A stretch of DNA of 64,000 nt. Source: Alteromonadaceae bacterium M269. GTDB lineage: Bacteria > Pseudomonadota > Gammaproteobacteria > Enterobacterales > Alteromonadaceae. The position numbers were made by a program, and so were the translations under genes. Positions 31,434 to 41,566 of this stretch are shown piece by piece (position 1 is the first letter of the stretch; each line of letters starts with the position of its first letter). Under the pieces are notes generated by a model. The model was not told the origin of the DNA. It saw only the letters and a program-made list of their open reading frames with translations, and made no database searches. The stretch lies in NCBI GenBank assembly GCA_004353515.1, contig SMNZ01000007.1, positions 62,001 through 126,000 on the forward strand, written 5' to 3'.

Positions 31434-32774
31434 ATGGAAAATATCCGCCGTTTTTTAATCTGCGCCTGCATTGGCGCGACTCTATCAGCTTGCGATGACG
31501 ATAATGTCGAGATAGTTGAAATAGAGAGAGAAGTCGTCGTTACAAATACTGTAACGCAAGTTGAAACTATCAACGTCCCCACTATAGTCACTGTGCCAGC
31601 TGGCGAAGGCACAAGTATCCAAGTCGGCGCTCGCCCTTTTTTCCTCGTAGAAGACATGGATGAAGGCGAGCTCAAAGATGCTTTAGAGCAATGCTCTGAG
31701 GGCCCTTTTTACACAACAGACTTTTCCATTGGCCACAGAGGTGCTCCTCTACAATTCCCTGAACACACCAGAGAATCTTATGTCGCCGCTTCTCGCATGG
31801 GTGCTGGTATCTTGGAATGTGATGTTACTTTCACTCAAGACCAGGAATTGGTTTGTCGTCATTCTCAATGCGATCTGCATACAACAACCAATATTTTGGC
31901 TACTGACCTTGCACAAAAATGCGATACGAACTTTATTCCAGCCGATCCTGAAAACGGTACCCCAGCGCAAGCGAGATGTTGCACCAGCGACATCACTTTG
32001 GCGGAATTTAAAACGCTACAAGGCAAAATGGATGCTTCTGATCCTACGGCTACAATTGTAGAAGAGTACCTGGGCGGAACAGCAGATTTCAGAACAGATC
32101 TGTATGCCAGTCGAGGAACTTTATTAACTCATGCAGAAAGCATTGAGTTATTCAAATCACTCGGCGCTAAGATGACACCTGAACTCAAATCACCTTCTGT
32201 TCCGATGCCTTTCAATGGCTTCACACAGCAAGATTATGCACAAAAGATGATTGATGAATACGTTGCAGCGGATGTTGATCCTGAAGATGTTTTCGCGCAA
32301 TCATTCAACCTTGATGACGTACTCTACTGGATTGAAAATACACCAGAGTTTGGTGAGCAAGGCGTTTTTCTCGATGGTCGCTATGCAGATAGCTCATTCG
32401 ACTTAAACGATCCTCCTACCTGGTCTCCCACTATGCAAGAGCTTGTTGATCAAGGGGTTGAGATCATAGCGCCACCAACTTTCTTCCTGGTCACGGTTGG
32501 AGATAATCAAGATATCGTCCCTTCAATCTATGCCGAAGAAGCAAAAGCGGCCGGATTAGATATTATCTCCTGGTCTCTTGAACGTTCAGGTCCATTGGCA
32601 ACAGGCGGTGGTTTTTACTATCAGACCATATCTGATATCACTAATAACGATGGCGACCAGCTCGCTTTACTCGACGTTCTTGCTCAAGAAGTCGGTGTTT
32701 TAGGGATTTTCTCAGACTGGCCTGGCACTACCACATATTACGCAAGTTGCATGGGCATGGCTCCCAGTATTTAA
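31434..32774 (+). CDS. Glycerophosphodiester phosphodiesterase lipoprotein
   Basis: A 446-residue GDPD-family lipoprotein: signal peptide with lipobox LSAC (Cys about 20). The catalytic [12 protein letters not shown] is at about 100, metal ligands in [11 protein letters not shown], the second histidine in CRHSQCDLH and the acid in KMTPELKSP. The C-terminal QSFNLDDV and FSDWPG blocks are also typical. It hydrolyses glycerophosphodiesters to glycerol-3-phosphate and an alcohol in the periplasm. A Cys-containing insertion (CDTNF...ARCCTSD, about 162-186) is characteristic of the longer GlpQ-like branch. AGGAG precedes the ATG. It may feed phosphate salvage. Confidence 0.9.
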   Translation: MENIRRFLICACIGATLSACDDDNVEIVEIEREVVVTNTVTQVETINVPTIVTVPAGEGTSIQVGARPFFLVEDMDEGELKDALEQCSEGPFYTTDFSIGHRGAPLQFPEHTRESYVAASRMGAGILECDVTFTQDQELVCRHSQCDLHTTTNILATDLAQKCDTNFIPADPENGTPAQARCCTSDITLAEFKTLQGKMDASDPTATIVEEYLGGTADFRTDLYASRGTLLTHAESIELFKSLGAKMTPELKSPSVPMPFNGFTQQDYAQKMIDEYVAADVDPEDVFAQSFNLDDVLYWIENTPEFGEQGVFLDGRYADSSFDLNDPPTWSPTMQELVDQGVEIIAPPTFFLVTVGDNQDIVPSIYAEEAKAAGLDIISWSLERSGPLATGGGFYYQTISDITNNDGDQLALLDVLAQEVGVLGIFSDWPGTTTYYASCMGMAPSI

Positions 32775-33009
32775 AAAGCTATTCTCGACAGGGTGGGCTT
32801 CAATAGCTCACCTAATGCTTCAGGAAGAAAAGTTAAAACCCGTCTTATATAAATCTCGCCGTTATTCCTAATTTCAAGAATCTCCTGAAATACGAATATA
32901 CAAAAGATACCAACCTAGAATCTGCCTATATTCGCTATATGGTATATATTTATTCTCGTAGGCGTTTGCATTGTGAGAGGTGGCAAACCAAATTCTTCAG
33001 GGAAACTAT

Positions 33010-35901
33010 ATGAAGCTTTCGCGAGTAACAAACATCACTATGTTGTCTTGTCTTATGCTAGGAGCCATTTCGATTGGGCTTCTAACGCTCATGTTCGAAA
33101 GCATCAACGCGGAAAGAAACTACGTTAATCGTCAAATGGAGTTTCGCAAACTTGGTAATCAACTAGGCAATGCCAGCGACTTCCTAACCAGAGAAGCTCG
33201 CCGTTACGTTATTTTCGGTGATAAGCGTCACTATGACGCATACTGGAGGGAAATTGAAGAGACTAAAACTAGAGATTCAGTTGTTACCCGCCTTAAGGAA
33301 CTCAATGCACCCGAGAATGAATTAGCACTTATTGAAAAAGCTAAAGCCAATTCAGATGCTCTGATAGCAACAGAATATGCCGCGATGAAGGCTGTCGAGC
33401 GAGGAGATTTCGCCGCAGCACAAAAGCTCATGTTCGATGAAGAATATGATCGCAATAAGCGCATTATCATGCAGCCTATCGGTAAGTTCCAGCAGCTTAT
33501 GAATCAGCGAGCTGAACAAGAATCCAGCGTAGCGAGAAATCGTGCGACTCAGCTTCTGTGGATCACTTGCCTTGTTATCAGCACCTTTATTCTCAGTGTT
33601 CTTACTCTGCTTTACTTTGTTTTCAATTCACGAGTGATAGCCCCCGTTACGCATATCACTTCAGCGATGGAAAAAATTATTGCGGGTAGTAAAGAACCGA
33701 CAGATATTCCCAATAGTCATTTTTATGAAGTCAACGTGCTCACCAAAGCCGCTGATATTTTCCAAAAGAGTCTACTGGAAAATAGACAACTCGCAGAGGA
33801 GTTACTCGTACATCAGGATAGCCTAGAATCCACTATCCTTGAGCGAACCGAAGAGCTCAAAGAAGCCAAAGAAATGGCTGAGGAGTCCGCCCGTTTAAAA
33901 TCCGAATTCCTAGCCAATATGAGCCACGAAATTCGCACACCGATGAACGGCGTCATCGGTATGACTAACTTGCTACTGGACACTAACCTCTCACCTAAGC
34001 AAGCAACCTATGCCAGTGCTGTTATGAGTTCAGCTGACGGGTTGCTGGAAATAGTGAACGACATTCTAGACTTTTCCAAAATAGAAGCTGGAAAGCTGGA
34101 GCTTGAGATCATTCCTTTCGATTTCCAAGCCGTAGTAGAAGAAGTAGTTGACCTCATTGCCCTCAAAATACAAACCGATGATTTAGAGTTGCTGCTGCGT
34201 TTCCAAGCCGATATGCCTCGCTATGTGATGGGCGATCCAGGCCGCATACGTCAAATATTACTCAACCTCTGCAGTAACGCTCTAAAATTCACAGAAGTTG
34301 GTCATGTCTTGGTCAATATTGATTTCAAACAAGATAAAAACGGCTGTATTGAATTTCACGCATCGGTACAAGATACGGGCATTGGTATTCCGCGTGACAA
34401 ACAAGATTATATCTTCAATAAGTTCAATCAAGCTGACGGTTCAACTACGAGGAAATTTGGTGGGACAGGGCTAGGACTGGCCATATGTAAAGAATTAACT
34501 CATATGATGGGCGGTGAAATTGGCGTCACCAGCGCTCCAGGTGCTGGGTCTACATTCTGGTTTACGCTCCAACTAGCCATAGACGAAAATGCAGAAACTA
34601 GAGAACCCGATGATTTCATCGCGGATCTATCAGGAGTCAAAGCGATAGTCGTCGATGATAACGAAGTTGCACAAAAGATAGCTGCCGAGCAGATGCTCGC
34701 TAAAAACATGGATGTCACACTCGCATCTTCGGGAAGAGAGGGGCTTGATGTCATTAGAGAAGCTGCTGCTCTGGGAGAGCCCTTTCAGATTGGTGTTTTA
34801 GATTACATGATGCCAGGTCTCGATGGGTTCGAGCTGGCGAAAGAAATCAAGAGCGACGATACGTTAAAAGATATATCACTGTTGATGATCTCCTCCGCTC
34901 CAAGCAGAGATGACAACGACCGCATGCAAAAATCAGGTTTCAGTGGCTATCTAACAAAACCAACACGTAGCCACGATATTTCTCTTGCATTAGTTGCTAT
35001 TCAGTCAATGCGCGAAGGTAAATCTGAGAATCGATTAGTCACTCGGCATTTACTTCACAGCGCCAGCTTCTCGAAAAGAAATACTGCAGAAGACGTCGAC
35101 ATTAACTTCGATGGCGCACAAATCCTTCTTGCGGAAGACAATGCCACGAATCAAATTGTTGCAACAACCATGTTAGAAAAAATGGGCTGTCACGTGACTC
35201 CTGCTGGCAACGGATTGGAGGCAGTTAAACTGATGAAACAAAGGCAATTCAACTTGATTTTTATGGATTGCAATATGCCCGAAATGGATGGCTTCGAGGC
35301 CACAAAACAAATTCGTAAACTGGAAGAACGTGACGGTTTCACAAAGACGCCTATCATTGCTTTCACTGCTCACGCCATGAAGGGTGATGACGAGAAATGC
35401 TACGCAGCAGGCATGGATGATTACATAACCAAGCCCGTTAAAAAGCAGGCTCTCTTAAGGGTTCTGAAGACTTGGTTGTTAAACGATAACAGAGTTATAG
35501 AAACAGATGTTCAAGCAAAGGTCGAGGAAGAAAGCAGTCCTGAAATTGATTCAGAAACGTTTGAACAAATGAGGGATTTGATGGGTGAGAAGTTCGGTAC
35601 ACTCATCGAAAAGTACATAAGAGTTAGTGGTGAATACGTTACTCAGGCGATAGAAGCGCAAGCCAACAATAACCCGAAACAACTCGCGGATGTTGCGCAC
35701 CCTCTCAAATCATCCAGTGCCAGTTTGGGGCTAAAAGCCGTTTCCAGTTTGGCGAAAGATATCGAACATAAAGCCAGAGAGATTGAAGTGTCAGGAGTTG
35801 AAGATCTCAGCTCTCTGCAAACAAAGGTCAATGACTTACAGAAAGCTTTTGAACAAACAGTCAAGATACTCCAACAGGAAATGAAAGCTGTTGTTGAATA
35901 A
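33010..35901 (+). CDS. Hybrid sensor histidine kinase with two receivers and HPt (BarA-like layout)
   Basis: About 963 residues from ATG 33010 (AGGGA upstream; a GTG 10 codons earlier is less likely). Order: TM1 (about 8-30), periplasmic four-helix sensor, TM2 (about 183-206), HAMP, coiled coil, HisKA with phosphorylated His306 ([11 protein letters not shown]), HATPase with DTGIGI and GTGLGL, REC1 (Asp598 in LDYMMPG), REC2 (Asp753 in [10 protein letters not shown]), HPt (His897 in [12 protein letters not shown]). This is a full multistep phosphorelay in one chain that would pass phosphate to an unlinked response regulator. The signal is unknown. It appears monocistronic; the next gene is convergent. 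Confidence 0.93.
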   Translation: MKLSRVTNITMLSCLMLGAISIGLLTLMFESINAERNYVNRQMEFRKLGNQLGNASDFLTREARRYVIFGDKRHYDAYWREIEETKTRDSVVTRLKELNAPENELALIEKAKANSDALIATEYAAMKAVERGDFAAAQKLMFDEEYDRNKRIIMQPIGKFQQLMNQRAEQESSVARNRATQLLWITCLVISTFILSVLTLLYFVFNSRVIAPVTHITSAMEKIIAGSKEPTDIPNSHFYEVNVLTKAADIFQKSLLENRQLAEELLVHQDSLESTILERTEELKEAKEMAEESARLKSEFLANMSHEIRTPMNGVIGMTNLLLDTNLSPKQATYASAVMSSADGLLEIVNDILDFSKIEAGKLELEIIPFDFQAVVEEVVDLIALKIQTDDLELLLRFQADMPRYVMGDPGRIRQILLNLCSNALKFTEVGHVLVNIDFKQDKNGCIEFHASVQDTGIGIPRDKQDYIFNKFNQADGSTTRKFGGTGLGLAICKELTHMMGGEIGVTSAPGAGSTFWFTLQLAIDENAETREPDDFIADLSGVKAIVVDDNEVAQKIAAEQMLAKNMDVTLASSGREGLDVIREAAALGEPFQIGVLDYMMPGLDGFELAKEIKSDDTLKDISLLMISSAPSRDDNDRMQKSGFSGYLTKPTRSHDISLALVAIQSMREGKSENRLVTRHLLHSASFSKRNTAEDVDINFDGAQILLAEDNATNQIVATTMLEKMGCHVTPAGNGLEAVKLMKQRQFNLIFMDCNMPEMDGFEATKQIRKLEERDGFTKTPIIAFTAHAMKGDDEKCYAAGMDDYITKPVKKQALLRVLKTWLLNDNRVIETDVQAKVEEESSPEIDSETFEQMRDLMGEKFGTLIEKYIRVSGEYVTQAIEAQANNNPKQLADVAHPLKSSSASLGLKAVSSLAKDIEHKAREIEVSGVEDLSSLQTKVNDLQKAFEQTVKILQQEMKAVVE

Positions 35902-35967
35902 AGGCAATAACCCATAGCTGATACGATAGTCAGTTTAGGGGGTTCTGCCATGCATTTCTTCTACAAA

Positions 35968-36513
35968 CTAATTAATTTTATAGTCTTGCGCCAATAGCAG
36001 GGAATTCTTCTCGTTTGCTTCAGCAGCTTCTGCGGGTCGTAATACAAGCGAACCATTAATGTATAAGCCGTCCGGGCGTTCAATATCGTAAATAACCTCC
36101 TTATCGGCCCATGACAACAACGTTTCATGGCTTACGGTATAAGTGTTTCTATCAAAATAGTTATACACCAATAGAGACACATCAAACTTCACAATATCAG
36201 CAACTTCAATAGGTTTTGAGTGCGCGTAATTACTCACAACAAAATCAATATGATTTGAATCAATATCGATAATTTTGAGTAGTAAATATCGAAACTCTGC
36301 ACTTGAAGAATTGTTAATTTGGAAAAAATCGACAAGATATAAATCATTGACTAAAGGTTGTTCAACTAATGCTAACCGCTTCTGATGCTGAACATCATTC
36401 CACGCCGCATATACAGCCAACAGTAAAATGATTAACCACAAATCGCTCAGACTTCTTAAGAATAACCAAAAATCAACCAGTCGCAATCTGCTTTGTTCCA
36501 TGTATGTATCCAT
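35968..36513 (-). CDS. Inner-membrane protein with one transmembrane helix
   Basis: A 181-residue protein with a short cytosolic N-terminus, one transmembrane helix (about 22-40, DLWLIILLLAVYAAW) and an external domain of strands and acidic helices. No known family. A perfect AGGAGG five bases from the ATG argues for real and strong translation. It follows the lipoprotein hydrolase gene on the same strand, with about 48 bases between them, so they may form an operon. Confidence 0.7.
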   Translation of the reverse strand: MDTYMEQSRLRLVDFWLFLRSLSDLWLIILLLAVYAAWNDVQHQKRLALVEQPLVNDLYLVDFFQINNSSSAEFRYLLLKIIDIDSNHIDFVVSNYAHSKPIEVADIVKFDVSLLVYNYFDRNTYTVSHETLLSWADKEVIYDIERPDGLYINGSLVLRPAEAAEANEKNSLLLAQDYKIN

Positions 36514-36561
36514 TCCAACCTCCTCTAGTTCATTAAATAGGCTAGTTCAGTTAATCCATTT

Positions 36562-37410
36562 TTAACAGCCATCCGCCATTGTATTTTGAAGATGCATTAA
36601 GATTTTTTGTTCAGTCGCTCTGTCATAGCTGAAGTGCCCACCTTCAAGTTCTATATGCTCTACTGAGTAGGAAAAACCTTTCTCATTTAAGTACTCAACG
36701 ATTTCCAAAGCCATTCGGTTAGATGGCCATATCTCGTCACTCTTAGCGGATACTAAAAATAGTGGACCTTGAAGATTCTCAACAGGAATACGGGAGTTGT
36801 CGATTTGTGCAGTAGAAGCTTTTGACAGCGCGCTATCAAAAGCTTCTACATAATTTTTTGTAAATAATCCGCTCAACATATTCCATGACAACAAAGGGGC
36901 ATCAATGTAATCCAGAGGCTTACCGTCAAGAAGCCAAGCTGGTTGACTGGTCGGGGAGCGCAGCGCGTTCCATGAAACATGGCTAGGATATATAGCCACA
37001 GTCTGCTTTATATTGTCAAAATGACTTCCAAGCAACAACGCCAGCTCAGCTCCCTTAGAAAAACCGAACAGAGCAATACATTGGCGATTAATTTTTTCAT
37101 CTTCTGCTAACACCATGATGCGATCGTATATATCGTCTAATGAGAGTTTAACTGGACGGCTGGGGGTGTTTTTGGTACCAAAGTAACCTATTGATGCTAC
37201 CGAAAGGCCATGCTCATTAAATTGTGTAAGAATACTTCGGTATTGGGGTGAAGCGAAAAGGTTACCGCCACTACTGCCATTAAGGATGATCACCAGAGGG
37301 TGCTTTTCACCATCATCAATAAACTGTTTTACCGTATCGGGTACATCCTTTTTGCTACACGCACCTAGTACACTCAGCAAAACGAGTATTATTATTTTTC
37401 TTTTAAGCAT
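36562..37410 (-). CDS. Alpha/beta-hydrolase lipoprotein (BAAT/dienelactone hydrolase-like)
   Basis: A 282-residue lipoprotein with lipobox LGAC (Cys about 18). The nucleophile elbow is GFSKGAEL (Ser about 117), the acid lies in SAKSDEIWPS and the histidine in LEGGHFSYD. It has the core of acyl-CoA thioester hydrolase/BAAT C-terminal hydrolases, such as VIILNGSSGGN and IALFGFSKGAELALLLG. It is anchored in the envelope, so a CoA substrate is unlikely; an ester or peptide derivative is more plausible. GGGGAG precedes the ATG. The first gene of a likely two-gene unit. Confidence 0.85.
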   Translation of the reverse strand: MLKRKIIILVLLSVLGACSKKDVPDTVKQFIDDGEKHPLVIILNGSSGGNLFASPQYRSILTQFNEHGLSVASIGYFGTKNTPSRPVKLSLDDIYDRIMVLAEDEKINRQCIALFGFSKGAELALLLGSHFDNIKQTVAIYPSHVSWNALRSPTSQPAWLLDGKPLDYIDAPLLSWNMLSGLFTKNYVEAFDSALSKASTAQIDNSRIPVENLQGPLFLVSAKSDEIWPSNRMALEIVEYLNEKGFSYSVEHIELEGGHFSYDRATEQKILMHLQNTMADGC

Positions 37411-37706
37411 TTTTCACTCCCCATTAAATCTCACTGGTTGTCATCCAATCATATTGAGAAGGTTAAGTGAGCGCTGGAGTTTATTCGTGAGTGGTCAATT
37501 TTTCATGTTGAGTGGTCGTTAGACGGTTAAAGGCTATTGATTTTAGATGCGCAAAAGTAAATTTAGACTTCCCTACGGTAACTATTTTTTGAATATAGAC
37601 GCGATATAACCATTCAAACATGTCATTCAACCATTCATGGATTCCATTAAGCAAAAATGGTTAAAGTCAGTAAACTGCATTTAGTGTCTCAGTAACTTTA
37701 TTGTTA

Positions 37707-37975
37707 CTAGAGCATGTTGATCTTTGCTGTACAGTTTTGCAGCGAATTGTTTGTTGTTTAGACAAAGAAGAGACTGTGTAGTGTAGCAATCTCCATAAAC
37801 AGGCTCTGATGCAGGATAAATAACAAACAAACGCTGTCCTTTGGATTCGTTATAAAGGCATCTTGCTTTTTGTTATCAGCTTTTGACTTGGATGACCAAG
37901 CCTGCAAGCTGACGCCGCAATCAAAATGCCTTTATTTAGAACAAAATCTATACAGCAAAGATCAACACGCTCTAG
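37707..37975. mobile_element. MITE-like element with 28-bp terminal inverted repeats
   Basis: A 269-bp gene-free element. Terminal repeats 37707-37734 and 37948-37975 match at 26 of 28 positions, starting CTAGAGC. Nested inverted repeats lie inside: CAGCG(AA)TTGTTTGTT at 37740-37756 with its partner at 37822-37836, and ATAAAGGCAT (37852-37861) with ATGCCTTTAT (37926-37935). It could fold into a branched structure. No clear target duplication is visible. One end-like sequence recurs at 50153-50177, and a hairpin relative at 179-232. Confidence 0.75.
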
Positions 37976-38048
37976 AATAATGATTCTCAAAATCGTCAGC
38001 TATTCGTAGAAGAATTAATATCCGAAAGGAAGGGAGCTCATCAGATTA

Positions 38049-39044
38049 ATGCAACTATTAAACAATAAAGAAATGAAAGCTGCATTTGCTTTGTCAGCAG
38101 GGCTTTATGCTATCCCAACGATTCAAAACTGGCCCGCAGGACAGAGCATCGGTTGGGAATTTCTCGTTGGAAATTTGTCGTGGTTGATGCTCTTTTATTG
38201 GGGTCCCCTTGCTTTGCTATTGTTTTTAGACAGTCGATTGTTTTTATCACTAAGCTGGCGAACGCCTGTGTTATGGATAATCTATTTCTTTACAATGCTC
38301 ATAGGTATCTCGGTAATCGGTATCATTCTAGCTAGGCTCTTTCCTAACTTTGTTATGTCTGCCTTTACTTTGACCTTTTCTGCGTTTTTATGGTCTACCT
38401 TCAACTTTACTCTCTACCGAGCATTTTTATTATATAAAACCTTACAAGTGGAACGACTGGAGAGAAAGCAAAGTCAATTAAATACCCTCAAGCAACAGCT
38501 CAACCCCCATTTTTTATTTAACAGCTTAAATACCGTCTCAGCTTTTGTACACGAATCCCCTCAGGAAGCCGAAGAAGCGATTCTCAATCTCGCAGAAGTA
38601 CTGCGTTATAGCTTGGACGTTACTGCACAGGATAAAGTTAAAATTGTCGAAGACATACATGTATTGCAGCAATACATTCAGCTAGAGAAAGCAAGGTTTT
38701 CTGACAAGCTTCAGGTTTTATTAAACGTATCTGACGATTGCAAAGACAAAATGCTACCTCCTATGTTGCTCCAACCACTCGTCGAAAACGCCATAAAACA
38801 TACCCAACAATGGCCGCTTAACATCAGTATTGATATTAGCTTGGTAGGAACCGACCAAATTAAACTTGTTGTTGCGGACAACGGAGGTGGGTTAGACCAA
38901 GAACTTCAAACACCAACTAAAGGGCATGGGTTACGCATTACTAAAGAGAGAATTTCGTTAAATCAAGGTGCAAGCATTCGCTTTGAAAACAACAATGACA
39001 CTCAAGGTCTAGGCCTTAAAGTCACTATGGTGTTGGATTTATGA
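38049..39044 (+). CDS. LytS-type sensor histidine kinase
   Basis: A 331-residue membrane kinase: four hydrophobic segments in residues about 12-135, a short linker, then the His_kinase core LKQQLNPHFLFNSLNTVSAF with phosphorylated His about 156, and HATPase motifs PPMLLQPLVENAIKH and VVADNGGGL. It overlaps the response regulator gene by 4 bases, so they are translated together. GGGAG precedes the ATG by 11 bases. The signal is likely membrane-borne or small-molecule. Confidence 0.92.
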   Translation: MQLLNNKEMKAAFALSAGLYAIPTIQNWPAGQSIGWEFLVGNLSWLMLFYWGPLALLLFLDSRLFLSLSWRTPVLWIIYFFTMLIGISVIGIILARLFPNFVMSAFTLTFSAFLWSTFNFTLYRAFLLYKTLQVERLERKQSQLNTLKQQLNPHFLFNSLNTVSAFVHESPQEAEEAILNLAEVLRYSLDVTAQDKVKIVEDIHVLQQYIQLEKARFSDKLQVLLNVSDDCKDKMLPPMLLQPLVENAIKHTQQWPLNISIDISLVGTDQIKLVVADNGGGLDQELQTPTKGHGLRITKERISLNQGASIRFENNNDTQGLGLKVTMVLDL

Positions 39045-39748
39045 GAGTGTTAAAAGTATTAATTGCTGAAGACGAAGTCCCGGCACTCAAGAGGCTCAAA
39101 CGTCAGCTTTCACAACTCCCCTATATTGATGTTATTGGTCACGCAAATACTGGGCTAGAGGCTCTCTTAGTAGCGAAAACACTGGATGCGGACGTGATGC
39201 TACTAGACATTCAAATGCCAGGTATCAATGGCATTGAAGTCGCTAAGCAGCTCAATGATCGTTGTTTAGTCATATATACGACCGCTTACAAACAATACGC
39301 TGTTGAAGCTTTCGAACACGCTGCCGTTGATTATCTATTGAAGCCCTACAGTATTTCCAGGCTAGAAGAAGCCTTGTCCAGAGCAAGGCAAAGGCTAAAT
39401 ACGACCACTCAAATCGAACATGTAAAGCGCATTAAAGTATCGATTGGTAAAACGGACCGCTACTTCTCTCTCAACGAAGTCACACATTTCTCGTCCTTTG
39501 AGGGTGTCACTATGGTTAACGGAGGCCATGGTTGCTTGCCTATAGACACAACATTATCTGCCATAGAAGTTGAATTACCTGATTATTTTGTGCGTGTGCA
39601 CCGTAATGCCATTGTTAACATTCACAAGATCATTGAAAGTAAGAGGCAACTAAATGGGACTTTGTCTCTACGATTGCTTAATCAAGATTCAACTGTACTT
39701 ACGAGCAGAAACGGGGCTAGAAAGCTTAGAACATCAAACTTACAGTAA
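39041..39748 (+). CDS. LytTR-family response regulator
   Basis: A 235-residue response regulator. The receiver has AEDE near the N-terminus, phosphoacceptor Asp in VMLLDIQMPGINGIEVA and the Lys in YLLKPYS. The C-terminal LytTR DNA-binding domain is at about 130-235 (RYFSLNEVTHFSSFEGVTMV, FVRVHRNAIVNIHKI). It pairs with the kinase gene it overlaps (ATGA junction). Targets are not evident; a terminator follows, so no further gene belongs to the operon. Confidence 0.93.
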   Translation: MRVLKVLIAEDEVPALKRLKRQLSQLPYIDVIGHANTGLEALLVAKTLDADVMLLDIQMPGINGIEVAKQLNDRCLVIYTTAYKQYAVEAFEHAAVDYLLKPYSISRLEEALSRARQRLNTTTQIEHVKRIKVSIGKTDRYFSLNEVTHFSSFEGVTMVNGGHGCLPIDTTLSAIEVELPDYFVRVHRNAIVNIHKIIESKRQLNGTLSLRLLNQDSTVLTSRNGARKLRTSNLQ

Positions 39749-39808
39749 TACTAAATCTGGAGTTCACAAAATACGTACGTTGATTAGATTTGCACCTAGT
39801 TTAGAAAA

Positions 39809-39832
39809 AAAGCGGGCTTGAGCCCGCTTTCT
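39809..39832. terminator. Bidirectional terminator between LytTR and endonuclease genes
   Basis: AAAGCGGGC-TTGA-GCCCGCTTT with an A-tract on the left and T-rich flank on the right, between convergent genes. Confidence 0.85.
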
Positions 39833-39837
39833 ATCTA

Positions 39838-41268
39838 CTAATTAAAGGTCTGTCCGTTATTTCTGCTTCCAGGTGAGTCATTCGAGGCTGACTGCCAAGA
39901 AAAGTCACTGTAGCGATTGCCCGATCCCGTTAGCTGTAATGAATAACCAACCGGTGTTGAGCTAGTTTCAGATACGCCAATATCGGTTGACGTCACGCCA
40001 TTAGCATCACCGTCTGTCGCAGTAAAAGTTCCTTCGTAGCTGATAAACTGAACAACACTTCCATTATCGTCTATCAGTGCAATCCCATCTGGTGCGCCAT
40101 TTTGAAGTCCACTGATGTTAAATGAGCGTGTACCAAATCCGTTTTGTTGATTGCTGATAGTGCCTGATAGGTTTGTGGTTTTATAAACACGTCCGCCATT
40201 GCCGTTATAAGCAAGCAATTTCCAACCGCTTAAATTAGTTCCGGCTGTTCCTGCCACTTCAACAAACTCACCTGTGTCTGAACCATTGTTGTCGTAGTGA
40301 AGCTCATTAATCCAAACCTCTGTTGAATTAGAACCGCCAGAACCACCACCGTTGTCACCTCCTCCTGAGCTACCACCGCCAACTCCAGAACAATTATCTT
40401 CGAAAACACAAGCTACGTATTCGGGGTGATCGATAAATGGATTGCGGTTTCCTTGGTAGCTAAACACCGCTTCATTGTGGCGTCGCTCGAAGTCGTCAAC
40501 GGGATCGTCCTTATGCCATTGGATCAACGTCGACTTTAAGCCCATATACGCAACTGAAATATTGGAACCTGTGTTGGAGTTACCTATCAGTGAGCGGTTA
40601 TCCGTTAAGATTAGATCCGGCTCAGAACGTCCAGTGATTGAGTGATTACCACCTTCGTAACGCACGGCCAAGTACATCAACGCCCTTGCAGTATCACCTT
40701 TTCTATCATCCCAAGTTTCCCAACTGCCGATGTACCCAGAGCCTTTTGTATGGTTAGAGTCACTTGATGTGCCACCACGCCCATGGTTAGAAAGTGTCGT
40801 TTTTGCACTACACCCAGAGTTACAATCAGCATAAGGCTTGTTACTTCGACTGGAGTTATAACCACTGTCAGTCAGAAACAAGTGATGCGCATCAGTGTAA
40901 GGGTAATTTCCACTACCATCTCTTGGAAAACCATATGATTTTGGCCAAGTATGCTCGCGGTTATAGTTAGAATTCCCACCACCAGCTTTGGGGTAGCTCG
41001 CATTTTTATACAGACCAATGATCCTAGAAGAGTTATTAGGGTCTTGGTCAGCGCTTTCTAATATATCCCAAGTGTCTGTTGCACTTGAGGTATAAGGAAA
41101 GCGTTGATGGTCATCAATGATTTCATGAAGAGAATCATGCATGACCTGAGCGTTTGATGGGTTGATTGAATCGTAGTAGCCACTTGGGATAGCGGCTTGA
41201 ACTGAACTTACTAAGAACATGGCTGGTACAGCAAATCCAGCAATGCATTTATTATGGTTTTTTCGCAT
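39838..41268 (-). CDS. Secreted endonuclease I with C-terminal lamin-tail domain
   Basis: A 476-residue exported protein with signal peptide (to about 26, SVQA). The endonuclease I domain is at about 30-285: SNYNREHTWPKSYGF (catalytic His), YTDAHHLFLTD and MYLAVRYEGG. A Gly/Ser linker (about 295-312) follows, then a lamin-tail domain (WINELHYDNNGSDTGEFVEVAG, about 318-440). These enzymes degrade extracellular DNA for nutrients or to keep matrix loose. Cysteine pairs (CNSGC, CVFEDNC) fit disulphide stabilisation outside the cell. AGGT lies upstream of ATG. Monocistronic. Confidence 0.92.
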   Translation of the reverse strand: MRKNHNKCIAGFAVPAMFLVSSVQAAIPSGYYDSINPSNAQVMHDSLHEIIDDHQRFPYTSSATDTWDILESADQDPNNSSRIIGLYKNASYPKAGGGNSNYNREHTWPKSYGFPRDGSGNYPYTDAHHLFLTDSGYNSSRSNKPYADCNSGCSAKTTLSNHGRGGTSSDSNHTKGSGYIGSWETWDDRKGDTARALMYLAVRYEGGNHSITGRSEPDLILTDNRSLIGNSNTGSNISVAYMGLKSTLIQWHKDDPVDDFERRHNEAVFSYQGNRNPFIDHPEYVACVFEDNCSGVGGGSSGGGDNGGGSGGSNSTEVWINELHYDNNGSDTGEFVEVAGTAGTNLSGWKLLAYNGNGGRVYKTTNLSGTISNQQNGFGTRSFNISGLQNGAPDGIALIDDNGSVVQFISYEGTFTATDGDANGVTSTDIGVSETSSTPVGYSLQLTGSGNRYSDFSWQSASNDSPGSRNNGQTFN

Positions 41269-41566
41269 TACTTTTACCTTTTTTATAGTTAAGTTTACGC
41301 ATCCGAACAGCTCAAAATTCGAACTATTCAGAAGCGTTCCCTAACACTAACTGTTGTTTATATTTCAGCCAACTAAAATGTGAAATAAATGTTACATACT
41401 AGTGACACACATATGATATTTTTATAAACATAAAGATTTTATTTTGAGCAGGTTTCATCCCCATTCCTACTTAGGCATGGAAGAAAAATCACCTATGAGT
41501 TTGAGTTCACTAAAGTGCAATATTGCTGAGCTAGCATTTGTAGACACAAGTTAATCGGCTACTGCC

